A DNA stretch of 64,000 nucleotides. Origin: Chromatiaceae bacterium. Lineage in GTDB: Bacteria; Pseudomonadota; Gammaproteobacteria; Chromatiales; Chromatiaceae. The stretch lies in the NCBI GenBank assembly GCA_013426805.1, contig JACDZG010000029.1, forward strand, positions 1 to 64,000. Direction: 5' to 3'. Made by a program: the position numbers and the translations under genes. Shown here piece after piece: positions 43,682 to 51,192 of the stretch (within the stretch, counting starts at the first letter, position 1; each line of letters begins with the position of its first letter). Below the pieces are notes generated by a model, which was given only the letters and a program-made list of their open reading frames with translations, was not told the DNA's origin and made no database searches.

Positions 43682-43960
43682 ATGACTGACACGATACGCC
43701 TGCCTGATGAGCTTGGCGTGCAGATACGCGCACGGCGTCAAGCGCTCGGCCTGTCAAAATCAGATCTCGCGCAGCGTGCCGGCAAAGTGCGTGAAGTGAT
43801 CTATCGCCTCGAGAGCGGGGAAGACATCACCCTCTCCTCGCTGATGGCGGTGCTGGCGGCGCTGGGTCTCGCGATGCGGCTGGAAAAAGCGGGTCTCCCG
43901 ACCATGCAGGAGGTTGCCGACCGGTTCAGGCTGGACGAGGACGACGAGGATGCTGCCTGA
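43682..43960 (+). CDS. HipB-like antitoxin (XRE/HTH family)
   Basis: The 92-residue protein has a helix-turn-helix at about 12-60 (GVQIRARRQALGLSKSDLAQ and GKVREVIYRLESGEDITLSS). It overlaps the HipA-like kinase gene by 11 bp. It should neutralise HipA and repress the operon. Confidence 0.88.
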   Translation: MTDTIRLPDELGVQIRARRQALGLSKSDLAQRAGKVREVIYRLESGEDITLSSLMAVLAALGLAMRLEKAGLPTMQEVADRFRLDEDDEDAA

Positions 43961-45203
43961 CAAAATTCCGCTGCTGGAGGTTGCCATCGGCGACAACCGC
44001 AGTGCCGGCCAGTTGCTGAAGCGCTCCCTCTACGAGTTCCGGTATCTCTCGCCCGCGGTGCATCAGCCCTCCGTCGCCCTGCTGATGCCCGCCGACACGC
44101 GGCTCACCTGGCAGGATGGCGACTTGTTCCCGAGCATGGATCAGAACCTGCCTGAAGGCGACCTGTTCATGCGCATCCGGGCGCTGTTCCCGAAACAGCC
44201 GACCACGCCCATGCACTTGCTGGCGCTCATTGGCCGCAATGGGATCGGTCGTCTGGGCTACACCCTGCCGGAACATCCCCAGGCTCCGCCCGCACCGCCG
44301 ATCGCACGCGAAGCGTTGCTGCAACTGCCTTTTACGCCTCAGGTGTTCGCTGAGCTGATCAGCGCTTATCTGAGCACGGGTGCCGGGATCGCCGGCGTAC
44401 AGCCTAAGATTATGGTGCCTGATCGCGCGGCGATTCCGCTGCCATCGCTGATCGTCAAAGCGGCTGGGCCAGCCTATCCAGAGCTGGCCGCCAACGAGTA
44501 TCTCTGCTTGAGCGCCGCCAAGAAAGCCGGCATCAAGACGCCAAACTTCGCGCTTTCCGACGATGGCCAACTGCTGGTACTCGATCGATTCGACTTCATC
44601 GAACATGAAGACGGACGCATCGAACGGCTCGGGTTCGAGGACATCGCCGCACTTGCCGGCTTACGGGTCAGAGACACCCTATCCGATCGCAAGTATCAGG
44701 GGAGCTACCAGGCGATCGCCGAACTGCTGAAACAACTGCAACTGCCCCGCGAAAACCTGCTTCGGTTCTTCGAGCAGGTCGCCTTTTCGGTGATGGTGCG
44801 CAATGGCGATGCTCATTTGAAAAACTTTGGGCTGTTGTATCGCTCAGCCCGCGATGCCTGGCTGGCGCCCATGTTTGATGTCGTCACCACCGCCATTTAC
44901 CGTTACACCCGCTACGCAGGCGGTCCCGAGTTGGAAGACAGGACCATGGCGCTGAAACTGCTGCGCGGTCGTCATCACACCAGAGCCTATCCGACCAACG
45001 AAGCGCTCATGGCGTTCGGACGGGGCGTTTGCGGCGTTGCCAACCCAGCGGTTGTCGTTCAGAACATCGCCCAAGCCATGACCGAAACGTTGCAGCAAGC
45101 CAAGAACGATGACCGCATCGCATCAACGCTGCGTGCGAAGATCAGCGCCACGTGGGAAACCGGCTTAGCATACGCCAGGACGGGCACGCGGCCATCAGCC
45201 TGA
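43950..45203 (+). CDS. HipA-like serine/threonine-kinase toxin
   Basis: The 417-residue HipA-family kinase has an N-terminal domain with LTWQDGDLFPSMDQNLPEGD, the glycine-rich loop segment TGAGIAGVQPKIMVP, the catalytic stretch FSVMVRNGDAHLKNFGLL (Asp and Asn ligands), and the DFG-like MFDVVTT. Known HipA proteins phosphorylate aminoacyl-tRNA synthetases or other targets; the target here is unknown. The ATG at 43950 is inside the hipB 3' end. Confidence 0.92.
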   Translation: MLPDKIPLLEVAIGDNRSAGQLLKRSLYEFRYLSPAVHQPSVALLMPADTRLTWQDGDLFPSMDQNLPEGDLFMRIRALFPKQPTTPMHLLALIGRNGIGRLGYTLPEHPQAPPAPPIAREALLQLPFTPQVFAELISAYLSTGAGIAGVQPKIMVPDRAAIPLPSLIVKAAGPAYPELAANEYLCLSAAKKAGIKTPNFALSDDGQLLVLDRFDFIEHEDGRIERLGFEDIAALAGLRVRDTLSDRKYQGSYQAIAELLKQLQLPRENLLRFFEQVAFSVMVRNGDAHLKNFGLLYRSARDAWLAPMFDVVTTAIYRYTRYAGGPELEDRTMALKLLRGRHHTRAYPTNEALMAFGRGVCGVANPAVVVQNIAQAMTETLQQAKNDDRIASTLRAKISATWETGLAYARTGTRPSA

Positions 45204-45245
45204 TCCAGACCATACCGACCCTCTGTTTACGCTCAGTTTGTATCC

Positions 45246-46175
45246 ATGAACTTACGCATCATCAGCGCCAGCCGCCGCACCGACATTCCGGCGTTCTACG
45301 GCCAGTGGTTCATGCGCCGGGTACACGCCGGCTGGTGCTCCGTGCCCAATCCATTCAACAGCAAGCAGGTGTCGCGGGTCGAGTTGAGTCCGGACCGGAC
45401 ACTGCTGGTCTTCTGGACACGCTGGGCCGCTCCTTTCCTGAAGGCGGTCGCTGAATTGAAGGAACGCGGCTATCGCTTCTACTTCCAGTACACTCTGGTC
45501 AACTATCCCGCGGCCATCGAGCCCAAGTCGCCGCCGCTGGACAGAGCCGTCGTTGCCTTTCGCCGTCTTGCTGAAGCAATCGGCCCAGAGCGGGTGGTCT
45601 GGCGTTATGATCCGATCCTGTTGTCCGGCGCAACGGATCACGCCTTTCATCTGGAGAACTTCGCACGCATTGCGAAGGCGCTGGACGGCGCGACCCGCGG
45701 TGTCGTGATCAGTATTCTCGATCCCTATGCCAAGGCGGCCCGGCGACTGGACCGCTTGGGAGCAGAACAGCCTGAATTCAAGTACCGGGCTTACGATGCC
45801 GAACGGGAGGGACCACTGATGCAGCAACTGGCCCGGATCGCGCTAGCACACTCATTGCGCATTCAGAGCTGCGCCGAAACCATTGATCTGACCGCGGCCG
45901 GTATTGCGCCCGGCAAGTGTGTTGACGATCAGTTGATCCGAGAAGTATTCGGAATCGATGTCAGCCACACGAAGGACAAGGGCCAACGCCAGGCCTGCGG
46001 TTGTATCGCAAGCCGTGATATCGGGATGTACGACTCCTGCCTCTTCGGCTGCACCTATTGTTATGCCACGTGCAGCTTCAAGGCTGCCGGGGCAAATCAC
46101 GCGGCTCGGGATCCGGAATCGGCATCAATGATTGGTCAACATCGGGTCGTGCCAGAGTCACGCCTTGGTCGGTAG
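45246..46175 (+). CDS. DUF1848 family protein
   Basis: The 309-residue protein begins NLRIISASRRTDIPAFYGQW and ends with a cysteine cluster ACGCIASRDIGMYDSCLFG followed by CTYCYAT, which could bind an Fe-S cluster. This is the DUF1848 layout; these proteins show a distant TIM-barrel/radical-SAM-like character, but no biochemical role is established. It follows hipA by 42 bp on the same strand. Confidence 0.85.
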   Translation: MNLRIISASRRTDIPAFYGQWFMRRVHAGWCSVPNPFNSKQVSRVELSPDRTLLVFWTRWAAPFLKAVAELKERGYRFYFQYTLVNYPAAIEPKSPPLDRAVVAFRRLAEAIGPERVVWRYDPILLSGATDHAFHLENFARIAKALDGATRGVVISILDPYAKAARRLDRLGAEQPEFKYRAYDAEREGPLMQQLARIALAHSLRIQSCAETIDLTAAGIAPGKCVDDQLIREVFGIDVSHTKDKGQRQACGCIASRDIGMYDSCLFGCTYCYATCSFKAAGANHAARDPESASMIGQHRVVPESRLGR

Positions 46176-46203
46176 GGTCCGCTGGGCGGACCCTCGACCG
46201 ACC
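46167..46203. terminator. Strong hairpin between convergent genes
   Basis: GGTCGGTAGGGTCCGC pairs with GCGGACCCTCGACCGACC around a TGG loop, with a one-to-three-base bulge. No U-tract follows on either side, so it is a hairpin/transcription barrier more than a classical terminator. It overlaps the DUF1848 stop. Confidence 0.55.
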
Positions 46204-46221
46204 TGCAACGATGATCAAGAC
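46202..46221. repeat. Dispersed 20-bp motif, 17/20 copy
   Basis: AACGATGATCAAG is intact (46207-46219) within a 17/20 match to CCGGAACGATGATCAAGGCC. It overlaps the stop codon of the Uma2 gene on the minus strand. Confidence 0.5.
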
Positions 46222-47144
46222 CCCGATACGCGCATCCGCAGCCGCGCCAACTCCGCCTCGGCATCGCGGGCACGGGCCTCGGCCGCCGCCGCGCGCTCAG
46301 CCTCGGCGTCGAGTTGGCGGACAGCGGTTGCGGCCTGCGACTTGGCCGCTTGGGCTTCCAACTTGGCAGCTTCGGCCGCTGAGTTGGCGGCTTCAGCCTC
46401 CGACTTTGCCACTTCGGCCTCCAACTTCGCCAATTCGGCCTCCGACTGCGCCACTTCGGCCTTCGACCTCTCCACTTCGGCCGCTGATTTAGCCGCATCA
46501 GCTTCCAACCGGGCCGCTTCAGCCGCGGCTATGGCGGCCTCGGCCGCGGTCGGCAGCAGTTGACCATCCGGCGTGGACCAACGAATCCAGCGGGTCTCGA
46601 CACCGCCGTAACTGCCGTCCCACCAGCACAGGTCGAGCCCCAGCAGCGGACTGGGTATCCGCCCCACGGTGCGCGGCAGCAGTGGTCGGTACCGCCCGTC
46701 CGTGAGTGTGAAGCCGGCGAAGTCCTCCGGATTCCAGGGGTCGTACCAGAAATACTCGGCGACGCGCAGGCGGTCCTGATAGACGCGCTTTTTCTCGGTC
46801 TTGTCGGTGTGCGCGGTGCTCTCGGAGAGCAGTTCGACGATCAGGTCCGGCCCTTTCTCTTCATCCCAGACCACCCAGCTCTTCCGTTCGCGGGGAGACA
46901 CGCCGAGCACGACGAAAAAGTCCGGGCCGCGAAAGTCCTTGCCGCGCACTTGCTCGCTGCTGAAATAGAGAAACATGTTGCCGCCGACGAAACAGTCGCC
47001 GCGGGCGCTGGCCCAAGGATCGATAGAGTGAATCAGGAGTTCCATCTGCAACCGGTGGCGCAAGGTCTCCATGGGCTCTCCGTCGTCGCAGGGCAGGTCG
47101 TCCTCGGTGGGCAGGCTCGGCATCCGCAGGGCAGTGTTGGACAT
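46215..47144 (-). CDS. Uma2-type (DUF820) nuclease-fold protein with C-terminal coiled coil
   Basis: The 309-residue protein's first 200 residues have the Uma2 pattern: PDFFVVLGVSPRERKSWVVW, the PD-(D/E)XK-like KGPDLIVELLSEST, and DRLRVAEYFWYDP. Residues about 200-305 are an Ala/Glu/Lys-rich heptad coiled coil with repeats such as AKLEAEVAKSEAEAANSAAE. Uma2 proteins are abundant in cyanobacteria and some purple bacteria and their function is unsettled. It is convergent with DUF1848. Confidence 0.85.
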   Translation of the reverse strand: MSNTALRMPSLPTEDDLPCDDGEPMETLRHRLQMELLIHSIDPWASARGDCFVGGNMFLYFSSEQVRGKDFRGPDFFVVLGVSPRERKSWVVWDEEKGPDLIVELLSESTAHTDKTEKKRVYQDRLRVAEYFWYDPWNPEDFAGFTLTDGRYRPLLPRTVGRIPSPLLGLDLCWWDGSYGGVETRWIRWSTPDGQLLPTAAEAAIAAAEAARLEADAAKSAAEVERSKAEVAQSEAELAKLEAEVAKSEAEAANSAAEAAKLEAQAAKSQAATAVRQLDAEAERAAAAEARARDAEAELARLRMRVSGS

Positions 47145-47291
47145 TGCGTGCTCCAGTGAGGTCCGGGCGCCGCGCCGACGACTTGGTGTTCACGTCGGCG
47201 GTCAGGCGATTTTCGTCGAATCCTATACCATCTCGCGCGTCTTTTCCCCCGCCTTCCCACTTCAGTATTCCGGTCACTTGGGCGCGCCGTG

Positions 47292-47348
47292 TGCGTAGTC
47301 AGGCCATCCTGGCCTGACACCGTCAGGGCTGGAAGCCCTGACTACGCA
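47292..47348. repeat. Compound palindromic repeat
   Basis: TGCGTAG at the left end is complementary to CTACGCA at the right, enclosing two palindromes, GTCAGGCCATCCTGGCCTGA(C) and GTCAGGGCTGGAAGCCCTGA(C). It is a REP/MITE-like element. The remainder of the 344-bp gap 47145-47488 holds a degenerate 20-bp motif copy (47358-47377) and no visible gene. Confidence 0.65.
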
Positions 47349-47488
47349 TTCCGCCGGCCAGGATTACGATCAAGGCCCTCGGTGGCCGTACACCGCAGCG
47401 GCTGCGGGTCCAGGCTTTAAGGAATCTTTCAGCTTCCAAGGCGTATGATGCCTCATCCACTACCCCTAACTGCATCGACCCCGACCCC

Positions 47489-47917
47489 ATGACCCGCTTG
47501 AGTGACATTCCGGTACAGGCCGATCCTGGCGAAAGCCGGGGCAACGCGTCGCCCCTGGTGACAGCAGTTCTGAATAACGTTGCGGACACCCTCGCGCAAT
47601 TCCTTGAATCAAGACTCGCTACCGTCATCGACCTGCGAGCGATGCCGCAGATGGACGCGGCCACTTACCAGTCCCTCAAAAATGCGTTATCGGTGGGCGA
47701 GGTCAGCGCCAAAGTTGAGGCCGACGTTACCGTTGAGATCAGAGAAACGCAATATGCCGGGGTTTGGTGGGTAACGCATCGCAACGAGCAGGGCGGTATC
47801 GTGACGGAACTGATCGAAATCACGGAAATTCCGGACATCCTGAAAGCCCATGCTATCGACATGCGCGCCGGATTACAGCGTCTTCGACAGGCGCTCGCGG
47901 AACCCTCACCGGTGTAG
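47489..47917 (+). CDS. HupH/HyaF-like hydrogenase expression protein, single C-terminal domain
   Basis: The 142-residue protein closely follows the HupH C-terminal domain: FLESRLATVIDLRAMPQMD, EIRETQYAGVWWVTHRNEQG and ELIEITEIPDILKAHAIDMR. Typical HupH/HyaF proteins are about 280 residues, so this is a one-domain version. It lies 119 bp upstream of the hydrogenase structural genes and is probably part of their operon; it would assist small-subunit maturation in the cytoplasm. Confidence 0.82.
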   Translation: MTRLSDIPVQADPGESRGNASPLVTAVLNNVADTLAQFLESRLATVIDLRAMPQMDAATYQSLKNALSVGEVSAKVEADVTVEIRETQYAGVWWVTHRNEQGGIVTELIEITEIPDILKAHAIDMRAGLQRLRQALAEPSPV

Positions 47918-48036
47918 GGGATGGCGATGTCATCGACAGGACCTGTCCGGCCATCCAGGGACTGAGCCTGGCAGGCCGACGGCGGGGGTGGGCAGTCATC
48001 ACCTCCGCGCAAAACACAAAATGCGGAGATACGACC

Positions 48037-49143
48037 ATGAGCACCGATTTACCGAGCAGATCGGATTACTCACACATGCCGGCGGATTCGAGCGACGGCG
48101 TCACGTTCGACGAAGCAACGGTGGAGCGGCTATTGCAGCTCGGCATCAGCCGGCGACGCTTCATGTCCTATTGCGCGGGACTGGCGTCACTGCTTGCGCT
48201 GCCGCAATCGATGGTGCCGCGACTGGCACAGGCCGCCACTTCGACGACCTTGCCTGCGGTCGTCTACATGTCATTTCAGGAATGCACGGGCTGCCTGGAG
48301 TCCATGGTCAACTCGTTTGCCTTCAGCGGCGGCACGACCATCGACAATCTGATTCTGAATATGATTTCGCTGGATTACCAGGAAACGCTGATGGCGGCGG
48401 CAGGCGATCAGGCGGAGGAACGACTCCTGTCGGTCACCGCCCAGTCAGGTTATGTCCTGGTCGTGGATGGGTCCATTCCTGCCCGCTGGGATAGCGGCTA
48501 CTTTATCAGTGGCGAACGCAGCGGCGTCGCCCGCTTTCGCGATGCCGCCAAGAATGCGGCTTTGCTCGTCGCCGTCGGGACCTGTGCGAGTTTTGGCGGT
48601 CTGCCCAAGGCCGATCCCAATCCGACTGACGCGCTTTCGATCGGCGAGCTGATGGCTGACCTCGGAATTTCCAAGCCATTGATCAACGTCTCGGGGTGCC
48701 CGCCGATTCCCGAGGTGATTACCGGCGTCATTCTGTATTACCTGAGTCAAGGGATGCCGACGCTTGACTCACTGCGCCGTCCCACCGTGTTCTATGGCGA
48801 TACGGTTCATGAGGATTGCTATCGCAAAGAATCCTTTGAGGAGGGTCCGTTGGCACGGGCCTTCGACGATCCCAACTCCCGCAAGGGTAAGTGCCTGTAT
48901 ATGCTTGGGTGCAAAGGTCCGGTCACGCATAACGCCTGCTCACGTGTCCGCTGGAACCAGGGCATCAGCTTCCCGATGATGTCCGGACATGGGTGCATCG
49001 GGTGCGCAGAGCCGGATTTCTGGGATCGTCTCAACCGGAATAACGAAAAAGGGTTCTACATCCCGATCGCCGCAGGCTCGGGCCATAGTCGCGGCCTTCC
49101 GTGCGACACCTGTCATGACGATAACGGTGGTGATGACGACTAG
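48037..49143 (+). CDS. Periplasmic uptake [NiFe] hydrogenase small subunit
   Basis: The 368-residue protein carries a Tat signal (SRRRFMSYCAGLASLL, residues 39-54). Proximal-cluster cysteines are in ECTGC (83, 86), GTCAS (183) and SGCPP (221). Distal/medial ligands are in VHEDC (258, 261), KCLYMLGC (286, 292) and HNACS ... GCIGC (301, 320, 323). The proximal motif is CTGC and not the CTCC of O2-tolerant enzymes. Instead of the usual C-terminal membrane helix the protein ends PCDTCHDDNGGDDD: a CxxCH heme-c-like motif (356-360) and an acidic tail. The ATG at 48037 has GGAG upstream. The [NiFe] group 1 assignment is by family knowledge; the subgroup is unresolved. Confidence 0.93.
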   Translation: MSTDLPSRSDYSHMPADSSDGVTFDEATVERLLQLGISRRRFMSYCAGLASLLALPQSMVPRLAQAATSTTLPAVVYMSFQECTGCLESMVNSFAFSGGTTIDNLILNMISLDYQETLMAAAGDQAEERLLSVTAQSGYVLVVDGSIPARWDSGYFISGERSGVARFRDAAKNAALLVAVGTCASFGGLPKADPNPTDALSIGELMADLGISKPLINVSGCPPIPEVITGVILYYLSQGMPTLDSLRRPTVFYGDTVHEDCYRKESFEEGPLARAFDDPNSRKGKCLYMLGCKGPVTHNACSRVRWNQGISFPMMSGHGCIGCAEPDFWDRLNRNNEKGFYIPIAAGSGHSRGLPCDTCHDDNGGDDD

Positions 49144-49228
49144 AGCGACCGCCAGAGGCCATCCGGCGGATGGGTCCCCTATCATTCCTACCGCGACCAC
49201 ACAGACACGCAATGCCAGGAGAACGCAA

Positions 49229-51190
49229 ATGGCTGCCACCCCGAACGTCATCATCGATCCCGTTACCCGCATCGAGGGTCATTTGCGCATCCAAGCGCAT
49301 GCCGTGCCGGACGGCATGGGCGGCGGCACCATTACGGATCCCGGACTCAGCGCCAGTACGATGGTAAGAGGGCTGGAGAAAATCCTCCAGGGCCGCGACC
49401 CGCGGGATGCCTGGGCCTTCACCCAGCGGATCTGCGGCGTCTGTACCGTCGTACATGGGTTGACCTCGGTGCGCGCCGTAGAGCACGCGATCGGTATCAA
49501 GGTGTCCAAGAATGCCGACTACATCCGCAACATGATGATCGGCGCACAGTATGTCCACGATCATGTGATGCACTTTTACCATCTCCACGCGCTGGACTGG
49601 GTGGATGTGGTCAGTGCGATGAAAGCGAATCCGACCAGGACCGCCGCCTTGGCCAGGATCAACAATGGCACTTATAAGCCGAACAACGGCGCACTCCCGA
49701 ACGCCGCCTATTTTCAGACTGTCCTGAACAAGCTGAACAACCTGGTGAGCCGGGGTCAGCTTGGCCTCTTCGCCAATGGGTATTGGGGTCACTCCGCGTA
49801 CAAACTGAGCCCGGAAGAAAACCTGTTGCTCGTCTCCCACTATCTCGAGGCGCTGGCCTGGGCACGGGAGGTGGTCAAGCTGCATTCGGTCTTCGGCGGT
49901 AAGGACCCCCATCCCAATCTGGTGGTAGGCGGCATGCCCTGCACCCTCAGCAGCAATACCGGGACGATCAATGACGACAAGGGTGGTACCTCGCTCAACA
50001 CCGCGGGCTTGGCGACCATCAAGACCGCCGTGGCGAGGATGAAGGCCTTTGTCGATCAGGTCTATCTGCCCGACGTGCTCTTGGTGGCGAAGCGGTATAA
50101 GGAGTGGGCTGATTTTGGCGCAACCGCGGGGAATTTTTTGTGCTATGGCGAATTCCCGGACCCGGCACTGGTGAAGCGGGAGTTCACTGATGGCGCGATC
50201 GACTATCCTGCCGGTTACATTATTCCCCAAGGCGTGATCTGGGCAGATGCGCCGACGACGTTGGTCCCCTTCGATGAGAAAATGGTGACCGAGAATGTCG
50301 CCCATGCCTGGTATTTGGGCTCGGATACCGGTGAGCATCCGTCCGTTGGCGAGACCGAGCTGTATTATGACGGACCCTTGCCTGATCAAGGCCGTAATCC
50401 CGATGGCACCTCTAAATACATGCTTGATGAAAATGCCAGGTATTCCTGGATCAAGTCACCCCGCTACGACAGTCAGCCGATGGAAGTCGGGCCGCTGGCG
50501 CATATTTTGACGATGCACGCACGGGGCGGCACCGCGAACGCGCAACCCACGGACAAGCTGGTCCGCGGATATGTTCAGCAATTCTGGATCAATCCAACGG
50601 CGCAGGGCGGTTTGGGGCTCACCTTCACGCAGCTGAATTCCACCCTGGGGCGAATCTTCTGCCGCGTGCTGGAGACCAAGATTATCGCCGATCAGATCGC
50701 CGGTCGGGCAGCCGACAGGACCCTGGGCACCGCGGCCTACGCCGGATGGTATCAGCTCTACTACAACAACAAAGCGGGTGCCTATTGGAATCCCAACACC
50801 TTTACGCGCCTTCAACAACCTAATCTGTGGCCCGTGCAGGTGGGGTTCGGTTTCACCGAAGCACCGCGCGGGGCTCTGGGTCACTGGGTGAAGCTCAATC
50901 GTGTCTCAGGCCTGATCGATAACTACCAATGTGTCGTTGCCAGCCAATGGAACGCCGGACCGCGTGATCTCGTCGGCGCGCCCGGGCCTTATGAAGAGGC
51001 CTTGCGCGGCCATGTCCTGGCCGACCTCAAGCAGCCGCTGGAAGTGCTGCGGACGATTCACAGTTTTGACCCCTGCATCGGCTGCGCCGTCCATATCGTC
51101 GACCCAGACGGCAAGCCGTTGGTCCAGGTGGATGTGAATCATGGTGTCTGTTCGACCACCCGAGTGTCGGACATGCGTTGCGCTTCCTAG
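49229..51190 (+). CDS. [NiFe] hydrogenase large subunit
   Basis: The 653-residue catalytic subunit carries the NiFe(CN)2CO site. Ligand motifs are RICGVCTVVHG (Cys69, Cys72) and, near the C-terminus, DPCIGCAVH (Cys616, Cys619, His622), where the maturation protease should cut after the histidine. The 31-residue tail after that site is about twice the usual length and contains two extra cysteines. The start ATG has AGGAGA upstream. It pairs with the Tat-exported small subunit; no cytochrome b or Isp subunit follows, because the next gene is convergent only 2 bp away. Confidence 0.95.
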   Translation: MAATPNVIIDPVTRIEGHLRIQAHAVPDGMGGGTITDPGLSASTMVRGLEKILQGRDPRDAWAFTQRICGVCTVVHGLTSVRAVEHAIGIKVSKNADYIRNMMIGAQYVHDHVMHFYHLHALDWVDVVSAMKANPTRTAALARINNGTYKPNNGALPNAAYFQTVLNKLNNLVSRGQLGLFANGYWGHSAYKLSPEENLLLVSHYLEALAWAREVVKLHSVFGGKDPHPNLVVGGMPCTLSSNTGTINDDKGGTSLNTAGLATIKTAVARMKAFVDQVYLPDVLLVAKRYKEWADFGATAGNFLCYGEFPDPALVKREFTDGAIDYPAGYIIPQGVIWADAPTTLVPFDEKMVTENVAHAWYLGSDTGEHPSVGETELYYDGPLPDQGRNPDGTSKYMLDENARYSWIKSPRYDSQPMEVGPLAHILTMHARGGTANAQPTDKLVRGYVQQFWINPTAQGGLGLTFTQLNSTLGRIFCRVLETKIIADQIAGRAADRTLGTAAYAGWYQLYYNNKAGAYWNPNTFTRLQQPNLWPVQVGFGFTEAPRGALGHWVKLNRVSGLIDNYQCVVASQWNAGPRDLVGAPGPYEEALRGHVLADLKQPLEVLRTIHSFDPCIGCAVHIVDPDGKPLVQVDVNHGVCSTTRVSDMRCAS

Positions 51191-51192
51191 GA

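Noticed and set aside
48280-48300. O2-tolerant (six-cysteine proximal cluster) hydrogenase
   Set aside because: The small subunit has CTGC, not CTCC, at the proximal site, so the supernumerary cysteine is missing.
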